Below are positions 43,613 through 53,573 of a stretch of 64,000 nt of DNA, one piece after another. The notes beneath the pieces are model-generated. The model was not told the origin of the DNA, searched no databases, and was given only the letters and a program-made list of their open reading frames with translations. The stretch lies in contig WTXI01000048.1 in the NCBI GenBank assembly GCA_022376515.1, positions 177,175 to 241,174 on the forward strand. The letters are read 5' to 3'. The stretch comes from Lactifluus volemus. Lineage: Eukaryota; Basidiomycota; Agaricomycetes; Russulales; Russulaceae. The translations under genes were made by a program, and so were the position numbers. The first letter of the stretch is position 1. Each line of letters starts with the position of its first letter.

Positions 43613-44059
43613 TGTTAGGGACTAGCTGTTCCTAGTTCCTAAGATAGGATTAAGTTGTTCAAGAGGGACCAACAGAGACGCAAGTCTAGGTTGGGTCTAG
43701 CTAAGTTATAGCACTTAGAGGGCTTCGAGAGGAGAGGGGATCACAAGAGGATTTGTGAGGAAGTTCAAGAGGCTAGTATTGGAGAGAAGTCCAAGCTGGA
43801 GAGCAAGGACACAAGACAAGACGTCTTATATACTGTACAGGGCAAAGGGGGCGAGTGACATCAGTAATGATGTCATGAGCCTGGGTCTAACTACGACGTC
43901 ATCGAAGTTCTAGGCTAATGATGTCATAAGGGTCACTATGAGTCAAGAACACGCTGTTCTGTGTCGTACAAGGTGAGGCTCTGTCCGTAAGCGAGAATGT
44001 AGACGGAAATGAAAAACACGAGGTAACAGGGAGGCAGAGGTCCAGATAAATCCGTAACA
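43613..44059 (-). repeat. 5' LTR of chromovirus copy 1
   Basis: 447 bp, the promoter-side LTR for the minus-strand element. It keeps CpG at the three positions where the other LTR has TpG or CpA. Followed at 44,060 by the target duplication ccctg. Confidence 0.95.
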
Positions 44060-44064
44060 CCCTG

Positions 44065-44471
44065 GGAGCTATGACTTTGACTTAGCCATGACCATGAGTC
44101 AACTCAAGCCCCTGGCAATCTCTGGTTTGCTTTTCCCCCTCTCTGTTGCCAGGTCCCCTCTCTTGCTCTTCTCACTGTTGTTGCTTTTCTCCTTCTTGCT
44201 GTCCTCTCTTTCTTTGCCATACCTGCCTCTCTGTTGTCATGATTGCTGCCCTTTGGCAGCCTGTCACTCTCTTACATCTCTGTAAGCATGGTCTGTGTTT
44301 GTTTTTTTTGACTTCTCACACTGACATTTCTTTTTGTTCTTCAATTTTCCTTCTCTTTCTTTTGTTGTCTGCATCCACATCCACCTCCTCTCCTCCTGTG
44401 CCTCTGCCTCTGCCACATCCTCCTGTGCCTCCTGTGCTACCTCCCACTTTCACCTTCTCCACATTGTACAC
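44065..44471. other. CT-rich flank between chromovirus copy 1 and element B
   Basis: Pyrimidine-rich, low-complexity DNA (tctcctcctgtgcctctgcc-type). ORFs on the plus strand are simple Leu/Ser/Pro strings. No gene supported. Confidence 0.5.
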
Positions 44472-45697
44472 ATTAGGAAAACCTGTTTCAGCTTAAAGGC
44501 TCCTTAAAATTTACTTAATTTTATTATATAACTCCTATAAAGATTTCAGGCAACCACTATTCTAAAAATGTTTTGCTTAAAAGCTGCTTGAAATTCTGTA
44601 GTTTGCTTGTCAACAGTGAGGATCTAATGGAGCTGCTTAGGCTAAGCATATTAAGCAGAGCTTAAGCAGCTATTTAAGCCTGTTAAGCAGGGCATAAAAT
44701 TATGTTCACAAGCAAACAAGTTCACACAAGTCAAAAAAAAATTCAAACCGCAACTTTATTGAAATTATCTAAACTAGGGGTACAAAAACTAACTAATCTG
44801 TGCTAACACACATCTACCCACTGCCTAAGTCACATTCAACCTCACACAAACAGCAAGTGGCATACTGTGGCATGGGTGGGGCTGCAGGGCTATGGGGAGG
44901 TGGCAGTGGTGGTGGTGGCAGTGGTGGAGGTGTGGGAAGAGGTGGGAGAGAAGGTGTGGGAGGAGGCGCGGGAGGAGGCTAGGGGTGCGGGAGGCATGAG
45001 AGAATGCGCAGGGTGCGGGAGGAGGTGAGAATGCATGAGGAGGCACAGGGTGCAGAAGCAGGTGAGGAACACAGGAGGTGGCGCAGGGTGTGGGAAGAGC
45101 AAGCACAGGGTGCAGGAAGTGCAGGTGCAGGTGCAAGGCATGGGAAGAGCATGTGAAGGTGCAGGGTGTAGGAAGTGCAGGTGAACGTGCAGGGGTGGGA
45201 GGTGCGGGAGGGGGCACAGGAGGAGGCGCAGGAGGAGGTGTGGGAAATGTAGGAGGCGCAAGCAGCATGGGAGGCATGAGAGGTGCAAGTGGCACAGGAA
45301 GCACAGGGAGGCGGAAGCGGCAGAGGCGGCGGTGCAGGAGGTGGTGGTTCAGGCAGCGGAGGCGGAGGAGGTGATGAAAAAAGAGTCAGACGTGTTGGGG
45401 CAGGGCAGGCAGCATGACAACGTATCAGGGAGAGGTGCAGAAGGCACTGGCGCAGGCAGCGCTCTTGCAGTGCCAAAGGATTCAAGAGGAGGAAAAAGCA
45501 GTGGGGAAGGCACAGGATGTTACGGTTATGCGGGCCGTCCGGCCCATTTCTTACTGCTTTCCGTCCATTTTTCGACTTGTGTTATGACCTAGAATCCCTT
45601 TCCTTGGCTAGCCCCCTCTGTTTGTCTTCTAGGGGCTGTGCATCGCTATTTTGGATGTGTATTTGACTCAGGGATCATGACTCAAATCTTGAGTCAG

Positions 45698-46146
45698 TGT
45701 TACGGATTTGTCTGGACCTCTGCCTCCCTGTTGCCTCGTGTTTTTCATTTCCATCTACATTCTCACTTACGGACAGAGCCTCACCTTGTATGACACAGAA
45801 CAGCGTGTTCTTGACTCATAGTGACCCTTATGACATCATTAGCCTAGAACTTCGATGACGTCGTAGTTAGACCCAGGCTTATGACATCATTACTGATGTC
45901 ACTCGCCCCCTTTGCCCTGTACAGTATATAAGACGTCTTGTCTTGTGTCCTTGCTCTCCAGCTTGGACTTCTCTCCAATACTAGCCTCTTGAATCTCCTC
46001 ACGAATCCCCTTGTGATTCCCTCTCCTCTTGAAGCCCTCTAAGTGCTATAACTTAGCTAAAGACCCAACTTAGACTCGCGTCTCTGTTGGTCCCTCTTGA
46101 ACAACTTGATCCTATCTTAGGAACTAGGAACAGCTAGTCCCTAACA
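45698..46146 (+). repeat. 5' LTR of chromovirus copy 2
   Basis: 449 bp, TG...CA. TATA-like cagtatataag is at about 45,922-45,932. Differs from the 3' LTR at 45,704, 45,710, 45,753, 45,765 and 46,022 in their respective positions; two of these are CpG to CpA on this copy. Confidence 0.95.
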
Positions 46147-46176
46147 TAAGTCCAAGCTCCCACACACCACTGAAAG

Positions 46177-46443
46177 GTGGCAGAACCCCCGAACGACCGC
46201 ATTGAACATCTAGTAGAGGCGCTTGCCATCCGGATCTCCGCGGAACAGGAATACTACACAGTACTCCTCCTACTCGACCTAGCTACAGGTGAAAAGAAGC
46301 GAAGGCTCCTGACGGAACTCCACGAACTTGCTCAGACCATTAAGCAAGCAGACAAGATCCTGAGCGACAATCTAGAAGACTACAGAAGCGAGACAATCCT
46401 ATTGGAAACGCTTGACCCAGAACTAGAACACGACGGTGCCTAG
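46177..46443 (+). CDS. Chromovirus copy 2: leader ORF without ATG
   Basis: The counterpart of the 88-codon frame at 43,316-43,582, differing at only a few residues (for example HELAQTIKQADKIL). Again no ATG, only GTG, and it overlaps the start of gag. Conservation of the protein frame in two copies argues that it is translated somehow. Confidence 0.5.
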   Translation: MAEPPNDRIEHLVEALAIRISAEQEYYTVLLLLDLATGEKKRRLLTELHELAQTIKQADKILSDNLEDYRSETILLETLDPELEHDGA

Positions 46444-46499
46444 ATTCTCATCCCTTTGCCAGAACTGCCTCAGAAGTCAGCGTACTTGCAGTTGCAATA

Positions 46500-48236
46500 T
46501 GAGCGCGACCCTCCTCAGAATAGAATTCCCCGATGATGAAACACTGATTCCAGTGCCCACCCGATACAACGACGACTTACCTGCGCATGTGAAAGGCAGT
46601 ATATACTGGAACCCCACAGACCGGTGTTACTGCGTAGCGCAAGAAGGAGAGTCAGTCCGCGTAGAATTCATCAACGATGTCTGGCACGCCGTGCTACGCC
46701 ACCATGAAATACTCAAATCCTGTCCTGCGCTCAGACTCAATGAGGCAGCAGGAGCAGGATGGTGGCACGAGACCGATGCCCAACACCCGAACAATCGCGC
46801 TCTTAACGCAATAAGGGAGGACAGTGAAGACGACGGGAGCACAGGGGAACCAGAACCAACGACCCCCCTGTCCACCCACTCTTACCAAGAACCACCAGCA
46901 AACACCCCGATGACCCACCTTGCAGAACAAGTGGACGCCATCACTATAGAACCAGAACCGATACAAGTCAGAGCAACCATGACCGAAGCACCAACAGCCG
47001 TGGCCAACCTAGCGATGAGAGGAGGAGGGCCACTCCCTCCAATTGTCAATCAAGAATGGGTACTCAACCAGGGAGGAGCACCACCTCCAGACCCGCCTCA
47101 AGGACCACCTCAGGGCCCACCACAAGGCCCACCTCATGGAGGAGGGCCCCCAGGCTGGCCCCCGGCAGGACCCCCAGGAGGAGGCCCCCAGGAGGTGGAC
47201 TGCCACAAGGACCAATGCCAGGGCCGGGCTACCTCATGGGAGCACCCACTGGACGATCACCCACTATCTTTGATGGAGACAGGCAGAAGGCGGACGACTT
47301 CATGGACGAATGGAACCTCTTCTGCCTTAACAATACCTTCAATTACACCTTCGCCCTCCCCTATCAGAGAGTCGCCAACTGTCTGTCATACATCAAAGGA
47401 CCCAAGGTTGCCAACTGGAATAGGACCCAGGTCCAATGGCTCCACAATGTCACAACACGAAACGTGAACCCAGTCGGTTATGACAACCAATGGCTGTGAG
47501 ACACTTTCGCAGACGAATTCAGGAGCACGTTCCAGGATACGGCGGCAGAACAGAATGCAGAAAGGAACCTCTCCAACCTTCAGATGAAGGGAGGAGAGCT
47601 AGACACCTACATCAGCGACTTCACAGAGCTTGCCAGGAAGGCAAACAGAAGCCTTCAGGACAAGGGAACCATCATTATGTTCCGACAGGGACTCCAACAA
47701 GCGCTACACAACGCTCTCTACCACATCAACCCAGCCCCACGCACCTTCCAGCAGTGGGCAGACGCGGCAAGAGCCGAACAAGCCAAATGGGCGGAGTGGG
47801 GCGCACATGGATTCCAGGAGCGCGTCAAGAAATACAAAGAAAGCAAAGACGGCAGACGCACCTGGCAGGAACGTGCCAAAAGCAGACAGAAGGACCGACG
47901 CTCTGACGCCATGGACATAGACAATGTCCAAGTCAACGCCATGACAGATGCAGAGAAGGACAACCTCATGAAGAAAGGAGCCTGCTTTTTCTGCAAAGAA
48001 CCTGGGCACATGGCCAGGGTTTGTCCCAAGAAGAAAGGAAGGACGAACACCTGGAAGACCGCCCCAAAGCAAGTAGTGGCAAAAGAAGCCACTGCCGCCG
48101 CCGTCAAAGCAGAACCAGACGAGGGACCGGAGGAAGAAGACGACAACAAGAAAGACCTTTTAGAAAAAGTCAGGGAATGTCCAGGGAGCAGCGCGAAGAA
48201 CTCATGGACAGCATGCTGAAAGATGAGGGTTTTTAG
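46500..48236 (+). pseudogene. Chromovirus copy 2: gag (broken)
   Basis: Starts at ATG 46,500 (MSATLLRIEFPDDETL). Includes the PPQGPP repeats, capsid-like region and the nucleocapsid knuckle CFFCKEPGHMARVC with the conserved Gly-His. Breaks: a one-base deletion at about 47,185 in the Pro/Gly zone, TGA at 47,497-47,499 (TGG in copy 1), and a one-base deletion at about 48,172. The natural stop TAG at 48,234-48,236 overlaps the T5 run 48,230-48,234. Confidence 0.85.
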
Positions 48237-51009
48237 ACGGCTCTAACCCACCGGCCTGGGAAAGAGCCATAGAACTGTATCGGATCGGTATTAGGACTCG
48301 GAATTCTATGATTTTGAATGTGCCCTACCGATCCATGCAGCGAATGGCCGAAGTAAAAACCCTCGTGGACAGCGGAGCCACGGAAAATCTCATGGACACC
48401 TCCACTGCCTCCTTTCTGAACGTTGCCCTCCAGAAACTCCCCCTCCCCGAACCATCACCAACGCCGATGGCTCGCTAACATGGCAGGAGCCCTCACCCAT
48501 TATTGCGAGCTCAGGATCAGACAAGGAGACAAGGAAGAAGTACAGAACTTCTATGTCTCCAACCTGGGCTCAGACCGAATCATCTTAGGATACCCTGGCT
48601 GAAGGCATTCCAGCCAAAGTTCGACTGGGAGACCAGTCAACTGAAAGGACCTCCAGTGCGCCTAGAAGCCAAGTGGTACGACTGGGTGAAGAAGAGACAA
48701 GAACGAATGATCGTGCGAAGGGCGCGCGTAGACCCGCCTGGGAAGAAGGAGACGAAATCATTCTGGTCAGCAAAGTCAATATGGCACAGCAGTGGGCAGA
48801 AAAAGCAAACAAAAACAAAGAGAAAGTAGAAATCCCCCCACAATACCGAGACTTTGCCGACGTCTTCTCTGAAGAAGGAGCGAAACGATTCCCACCATCC
48901 AGACCAGAAGACCACGCAATCAAACTTAAACTGGAAGCGCCAGACGTTATCAACTGCAAAGTGTACCCTCTGACCACGGCAGAAAAACAAGCCACAAAGG
49001 AGTGGATTGACGAACACGAGCAGAAGAACTATATCGAAAAATCCAACTCCCCCTGGTCGACACCCTGGTTCTTCATCAAAAAGAAAGATGGTAGTCTTCG
49101 TCCCATCCAAGACTATCGTGAAGTCAACAAGTGGACAGTCAGAGACGTCTACCCCATGCCAAGGATAGAACAGATCATGGAGGAACTCAGTGGCAAAGAA
49201 CTGTTCACCAAATTCGACATCTGATCGGGGTACCACAATATACGCATCAAAGAGGAGGACCGCTGGAAAGCGGCCTTCAAAACCCCCTTCGGACTATACC
49301 ACCCTAACGTCATGTTATTTGGACTAAACAACTCCCCGGCCACCTTCCAACGCATGGCGGACAGAGTCTTTAAACCCATCTACAATGAATTCCCTGGGGA
49401 ATGCCACGGGTACATGGACGACTTTCTGATAGCCACGAACAAAGACCCAGCCCGCCACCGCTTAATAACACGGAAAGTCCTACAAGTATTCTGCGATCAC
49501 AGCCTATTCCTCAAACTCCCCAAGTGTGAGTTTGAGAAGGACGCGGTAGAATACTTGGGCATCTACGTGAAAGATGGAACTATCCGCATAAATCCGACCA
49601 AGCGAAGCGGACTAGCGACATGGCCGTGGCAACTATCGACTGTAACCCAAGTACGGAGCACTCTAGGAGTATTAGGGTACCAAAGACCCTTTATCAGAGG
49701 ATTCGCCCATATCGCCAAACCTCTCACGAGCCTCCTTAAAAAGGGACAGACGTTCAAATGGACACAGGAGTGCACGGACGCTCTGAACAAGCTGATTGAC
49801 ATAGTAACCAGCGACCCTGTACTCTTCCGACCGGACGAAACCAAGCAGTTCGAGCTAGAGGTAGATGCCTCTCAGTACGCAATCGGGGCCATCCTCTACC
49901 AACGCGACGACAATGGGAAACAGAGACCAGTAGCCTACCATTCAGAAACACTGAACGAAGCTGAACGTGGCTATGACATCTTCAACCGGGAACTAATGGC
50001 AGTAGTCAAAGGACTGGAAAACTGGCGACATCTCCTACTGGGCGCGCAACATGAAGTTTTGGTGTTTACGGACCATGCTAATCTACAACACTGGCGCAAC
50101 CCACAGAAAATCAACAGGAGGGTTGCCCGTTACATCCCACGACTTGCAGAATACAACTACAAACTGATCCACAAGCCTGGGAAGTACAACAAAGCGGACC
50201 ACCTCTTGCACCGCCCGGATTACGACCAAGGAAAGGAGGATAACCAGGACGTTACCGTCCTTCCTGACTCTGTCTTCGTCCGAGCCATCAGCCTCTCCTC
50301 CCTCGAAGAATGCGTTTTTGAAGCGCAAACCCATGCCCCCGCAGAACTTCTCCACTGGTCGGAACTCCACCCTCGCATGCACAAGAGAGACGAGATCTGG
50401 TTCCACGATAACAAACCGGTTGTCGTGGTAGACAACGCCCTGCGAAGGGAGATAGTTACTCACTACCATGACCACCAGACGGCAGGACACCCCGGAATTT
50501 TTTACACCTACCTGCTTGTCACGCGCGACTACTGGTGGCCCGACGTCAAACAATTCGTCAAAAACTATGTGCAAGGGTGTGCTATCTGTCAAGCGACGAA
50601 GAGTCGTACCACCAAGCCCAAGATCCCCATCTTCCCCATCGCTGCAGAACGAAACGCTGCCCCCTTTGAAACAGTAGCCCTAGACCTGATAACCGACTTA
50701 CCCCTGTCAAAAGGATATAACTCTATCCTCACGATCACCGACCACGACTGCACCAAGGCAGCCGTTTTCCTCCCTTGTAATAAAACCATAGACGCACCAG
50801 GAGTGGCCTCACTATATGCCGAACACGTGTTTCCCCACTATGGTGCCCCTAGGAAAGTCATCTCGGACCGAGACCCCCGCTTCACAGCTAACTTCGCGAG
50901 GGAACTCTGCCGGATACTAGGGTCAGCTCAGAACCTCAGTACAGCTTACCACCCACAGACAGACGGGCAGTCAGAACGCACTAACCAGTGGCTGGAGCAG
51001 TACTTATGA
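48237..51009 (+). pseudogene. Chromovirus copy 2: protease, reverse transcriptase, RNase H, integrase (broken)
   Basis: The pol frame is open right after the gag stop. Protease shows LVDSGATENL, then loses frame several times. RT continues from about 48,673, with TGA at 49,222-49,224 in the block that reads KFDIRSGYH in copy 1 (CGA to TGA, CpG). GYMDDFLIA is intact, as are RNase H (LEVDASQYAIGA, FTDHANLQHW) and integrase (GCAICQATKS, VISDRDPRF, QTDGQSERTNQWLE). It ends at TGA 51,007-51,009, where copy 1 reads AGG. A frame missing RT residues cannot move itself. Confidence 0.9.
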
Positions 51010-53088
51010 ATCTATGGGAATTATGAACAAGACGACTGGGCTACCTGGTTACCCATGGCGCAGTACGTACAAAGGTCGTGGCCTAACGCCACCACAAACA
51101 AGACGCCGTTCGAACTCCTCATGGGACACACGCCCTCCCTACCTGACCATCCGATCACAACCAACGTCCCCCTTCTGGAAGACAGACAACGCACCCTAGA
51201 ACGTGTAAGAGAGCAGGCTCAACGATCGATCAAAGCCGCTCAAAACACACTACAACGTTACGCCCAGAGGAAGAAGGGGCAACGTAACTACAGGCCTTTC
51301 CATGAAGGCGAGAAGGTTTGGCTAGAAGGAACTAACCTGAAGACGACACACCCCACGGCCAAACTGAGCAACAAATGGCATGGACCATTCCTTGTGACCA
51401 AAGTAGTGTCACCGGTGGTTTTCAAACTGCGACTCCCTGCCTCATGGAAGATACACGACGTCTTCCATGCCTCCCTCCTCTCGCCATATAAGGAGACGGA
51501 GGAGCACGGTGAGAACTTTGAAGAACCCCCACCTGACCTGATTGAAGGGGAAACGGAGTACGAAGTGGATCAAATCCTCGACATGCGGTGGAGTGGAGGC
51601 AAGAACAATAGGAAACGTCAATATAGAGTTCGATGGAAGGGCTACAGCGAAGCACATGACACTTGGGAACCAGAAGGGAACATCCGGGCCCCGGACTGCC
51701 TCAAAGAGTTTATCCAGAAGCATCCAAAGAAGGCGCTCGCAGAAGACATAAAAGTGAGACCGAAGAGAAGGAAACAGGTCATCATCCGATCTGTTCAAGT
51801 CTCTTCTCCAATGCCTTCCTCCCCAAATAACTCTTCTCCCACTTCTCCCACTACTCCTCGCCACCCAGTAGCGGTCTATAGCCCCGAGGATAGGGACTTC
51901 CTCGCAGCAATCGCCCAGGTCGACGTCCAGGTCATTCAGGACCTTCTGATGGGTAGAGACACCTCCCCAATATCCGAGGCCCCCTCCTCTCCTCGCTATG
52001 TACCAGCCACACCCTCCGAGACCGCGGTAGATGACGACGACGATATCCAAGAAATACCGCGTCTCCCTACCCCTCCTCGCGCCAGAATCATGACCCCCAT
52101 ACCAGAGAGAACCATCCCTACCCCCACGGGGTTCCACCACTACGAAGAAGACGACCCTCACAACTACTCCTTCACGATGAAAGACGCGGAGTCGGGGGGA
52201 TTCATAGAGATGGAATTTGTCAAGTTCTCTATGAGGGATGACTCCTACATCACCGGGTACACCAGGACCGGAGAGGGGCCGTTCGAAGCCCCCCTTAACG
52301 CCTGCAGCCATCCAGACAAACAGACGGGTCGTGATGACCTCGTCTTGTTCCATCCTACCCACATCTTCCGTCGCACTGTTGACGACGCACTCAGGCAGCT
52401 AGGGGATCCCGGACTAACAGCAGAGGTGCAGCGTTACAGGTGGACGGTGGAAGAGAAGGAACGACTGAAGTTAGAGGGAAGGAAACTGGGGCAGAACCTC
52501 AGCACCCTCCGCAAGAAGCACGAGGACAGCATCCGACGTCTCGGAACCACTGGGATGACCACCAGACTCCTCCCCTTCATCCTCAGCGATAGGGCGGACA
52601 TACAAGGGCCGCCACCTCGTCACTTCAACTCCCCACCGCCCATCGTTGTCCCCGGTGCCCTGCCGCTGCCTCCTCGCCCCCTTCCCAATAAAGAAACCAG
52701 ACAACAAGTAGGAGGGTCGCGCATACGCGGAGGAGCAGGCAGCAGCGAGGAGGAGCGCCCCCATCGCACCACGAAGAAGCCGTACACCAGCGCACGCGAC
52801 ATGAAGGGGAAGAAGAAGGCCAAGGAGTGGCAGCCACCTAACACGTGCTGCAAAACCTGCGGCAAACTTGGGCACATTGCCACGCGTTGCTGGACACCCC
52901 ATGTCAAATGCCCTTGCCAGGGTGGGGAATGCCTCGTCGGCACGGGGCATGAAAACTACAAGAGTCACCGCTGCCCCGCTGCTTGGGCCAAGGATGCGAA
53001 AGCCGACTATGAGGCTGAGCAGAACTGGTACAGCGATGACTATGACGATGACGTCCATAACCTGGACCCCTCCTTCTGGGAGTGCTGA
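51010..53088 (+). CDS. Chromovirus copy 2: integrase C-terminus, chromodomain and long zinc-knuckle tail
   Basis: An open stretch of nearly 700 codons after the stop at 51,009. Order: end of integrase core (AQYVQRSWPNATTNKTPFEL), SH3-like C-terminal domain (GPFLVTKVVSPVVFKLRLPA), chromodomain (YEVDQILDMRW ... VRWKGYSEAHDTWEPE) at about residues 155-215, then a tail of about 450 residues. The tail holds a Ser/Pro linker, a region rich in acidic and aromatic residues, a basic helix (VEEKERLKLEGRKLGQNLST) and finally CKTCGKLGHIATRCW, a CCHC knuckle, followed by further Cys/His and the C-terminal DLDPSFWEC-like end. Most chromovirus pol proteins stop soon after the chromodomain, so this tail is unusual. 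Confidence 0.85.
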   Translation: MYGNYEQDDWATWLPMAQYVQRSWPNATTNKTPFELLMGHTPSLPDHPITTNVPLLEDRQRTLERVREQAQRSIKAAQNTLQRYAQRKKGQRNYRPFHEGEKVWLEGTNLKTTHPTAKLSNKWHGPFLVTKVVSPVVFKLRLPASWKIHDVFHASLLSPYKETEEHGENFEEPPPDLIEGETEYEVDQILDMRWSGGKNNRKRQYRVRWKGYSEAHDTWEPEGNIRAPDCLKEFIQKHPKKALAEDIKVRPKRRKQVIIRSVQVSSPMPSSPNNSSPTSPTTPRHPVAVYSPEDRDFLAAIAQVDVQVIQDLLMGRDTSPISEAPSSPRYVPATPSETAVDDDDDIQEIPRLPTPPRARIMTPIPERTIPTPTGFHHYEEDDPHNYSFTMKDAESGGFIEMEFVKFSMRDDSYITGYTRTGEGPFEAPLNACSHPDKQTGRDDLVLFHPTHIFRRTVDDALRQLGDPGLTAEVQRYRWTVEEKERLKLEGRKLGQNLSTLRKKHEDSIRRLGTTGMTTRLLPFILSDRADIQGPPPRHFNSPPPIVVPGALPLPPRPLPNKETRQQVGGSRIRGGAGSSEEERPHRTTKKPYTSARDMKGKKKAKEWQPPNTCCKTCGKLGHIATRCWTPHVKCPCQGGECLVGTGHENYKSHRCPAAWAKDAKADYEAEQNWYSDDYDDDVHNLDPSFWEC

Positions 53089-53124
53089 GTGGTTGGTGGG
53101 ACAACCACCTAAGACGGGAGGTAA

Positions 53125-53573
53125 TGTTACAGATTTATCTGGACCTCTGCCTCCCTGTTGCCTCGTGTTTTTCATTTCCGTCTACATTCTCGCTTACGGA
53201 CAGAGCCTCACCTTGTATGACACAGAACAGCGTGTTCTTGACTCATAGTGACCCTTATGACATCATTAGCCTAGAACTTCGATGACGTCGTAGTTAGACC
53301 CAGGCTTATGACATCATTACTGATGTCACTCGCCCCCTTTGCCCTGTACAGTATATAAGACGTCTTGTCTTGTGTCCTTGCTCTCCAGCTTGGACTTCTC
53401 TCCAATACTAGCCTCTTGAATCTCCTCACGAATCCCCTTGTGATTCCCACTCCTCTTGAAGCCCTCTAAGTGCTATAACTTAGCTAAAGACCCAACTTAG
53501 ACTCGCGTCTCTGTTGGTCCCTCTTGAACAACTTGATCCTATCTTAGGAACTAGGAACAGCTAGTCCCTAACA
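53125..53573 (+). repeat. 3' LTR of chromovirus copy 2
   Basis: 449 bp. Relative to the 5' LTR it has A at 53,131 (CpG to CpA), A at 53,137, G at 53,180 and 53,192 (CpG kept), and A at 53,449. Followed by gtcag. Confidence 0.95.

Larger units (their letters stand above)
30901..44059 (-). mobile_element. Ty3/gypsy chromovirus copy 1 (full length, with two nested insertions)
   Basis: An LTR retrotransposon bounded by 447-bp LTRs (TG...CA ends) and a 5-bp target duplication ccctg (30,896-30,900 and 44,060-44,064). Order on the minus strand: LTR, leader ORF, gag with CCHC knuckle, protease, reverse transcriptase, RNase H, integrase, chromodomain, zinc-knuckle tail, polypurine tract gacgggaggtaa at 31,348-31,359, LTR. 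Two other elements sit inside: a foldback element at 39,361-41,838 in gag and an inverted-repeat element at 35,711-38,514 between protease and RT. Without them it is about 7.9 kb, like copy 2. LTRs differ at only 3 of 447 positions, so insertion is recent, yet two further insertions already broke it. Confidence 0.93.
45698..53573 (+). mobile_element. Ty3/gypsy chromovirus copy 2 (full length, degraded)
   Basis: 7,876 bp with 449-bp LTRs and the 5-bp duplication gtcag (45,693-45,697 and 53,574-53,578). Same family and gene order as copy 1 but without nested insertions, so it defines the family layout. Gag-pol is broken by in-frame stops (47,497-47,499, 49,222-49,224 and 51,007-51,009) and by several one-base deletions (about 47,185, 48,172, 48,445, 48,470, 48,595 and 48,737). 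LTRs differ at 5 positions of 449. The polypurine tract gacgggaggtaa precedes the right LTR (53,113-53,124). Confidence 0.93.

Noticed and set aside
44825..45485. Pro/Ala/Cys-rich ORFs on the minus strand
   Set aside because: Low-complexity purine/pyrimidine repeat; no conserved domain.
45698..53573. A primer-binding site directly after the LTR
   Set aside because: The bases after the LTR (taagtccaagctccc) do not begin with TGG, and the nearest TGG stretch (tggcagaaccccc) is about 30 bases inside; I could not match it to a transfer RNA end with confidence.
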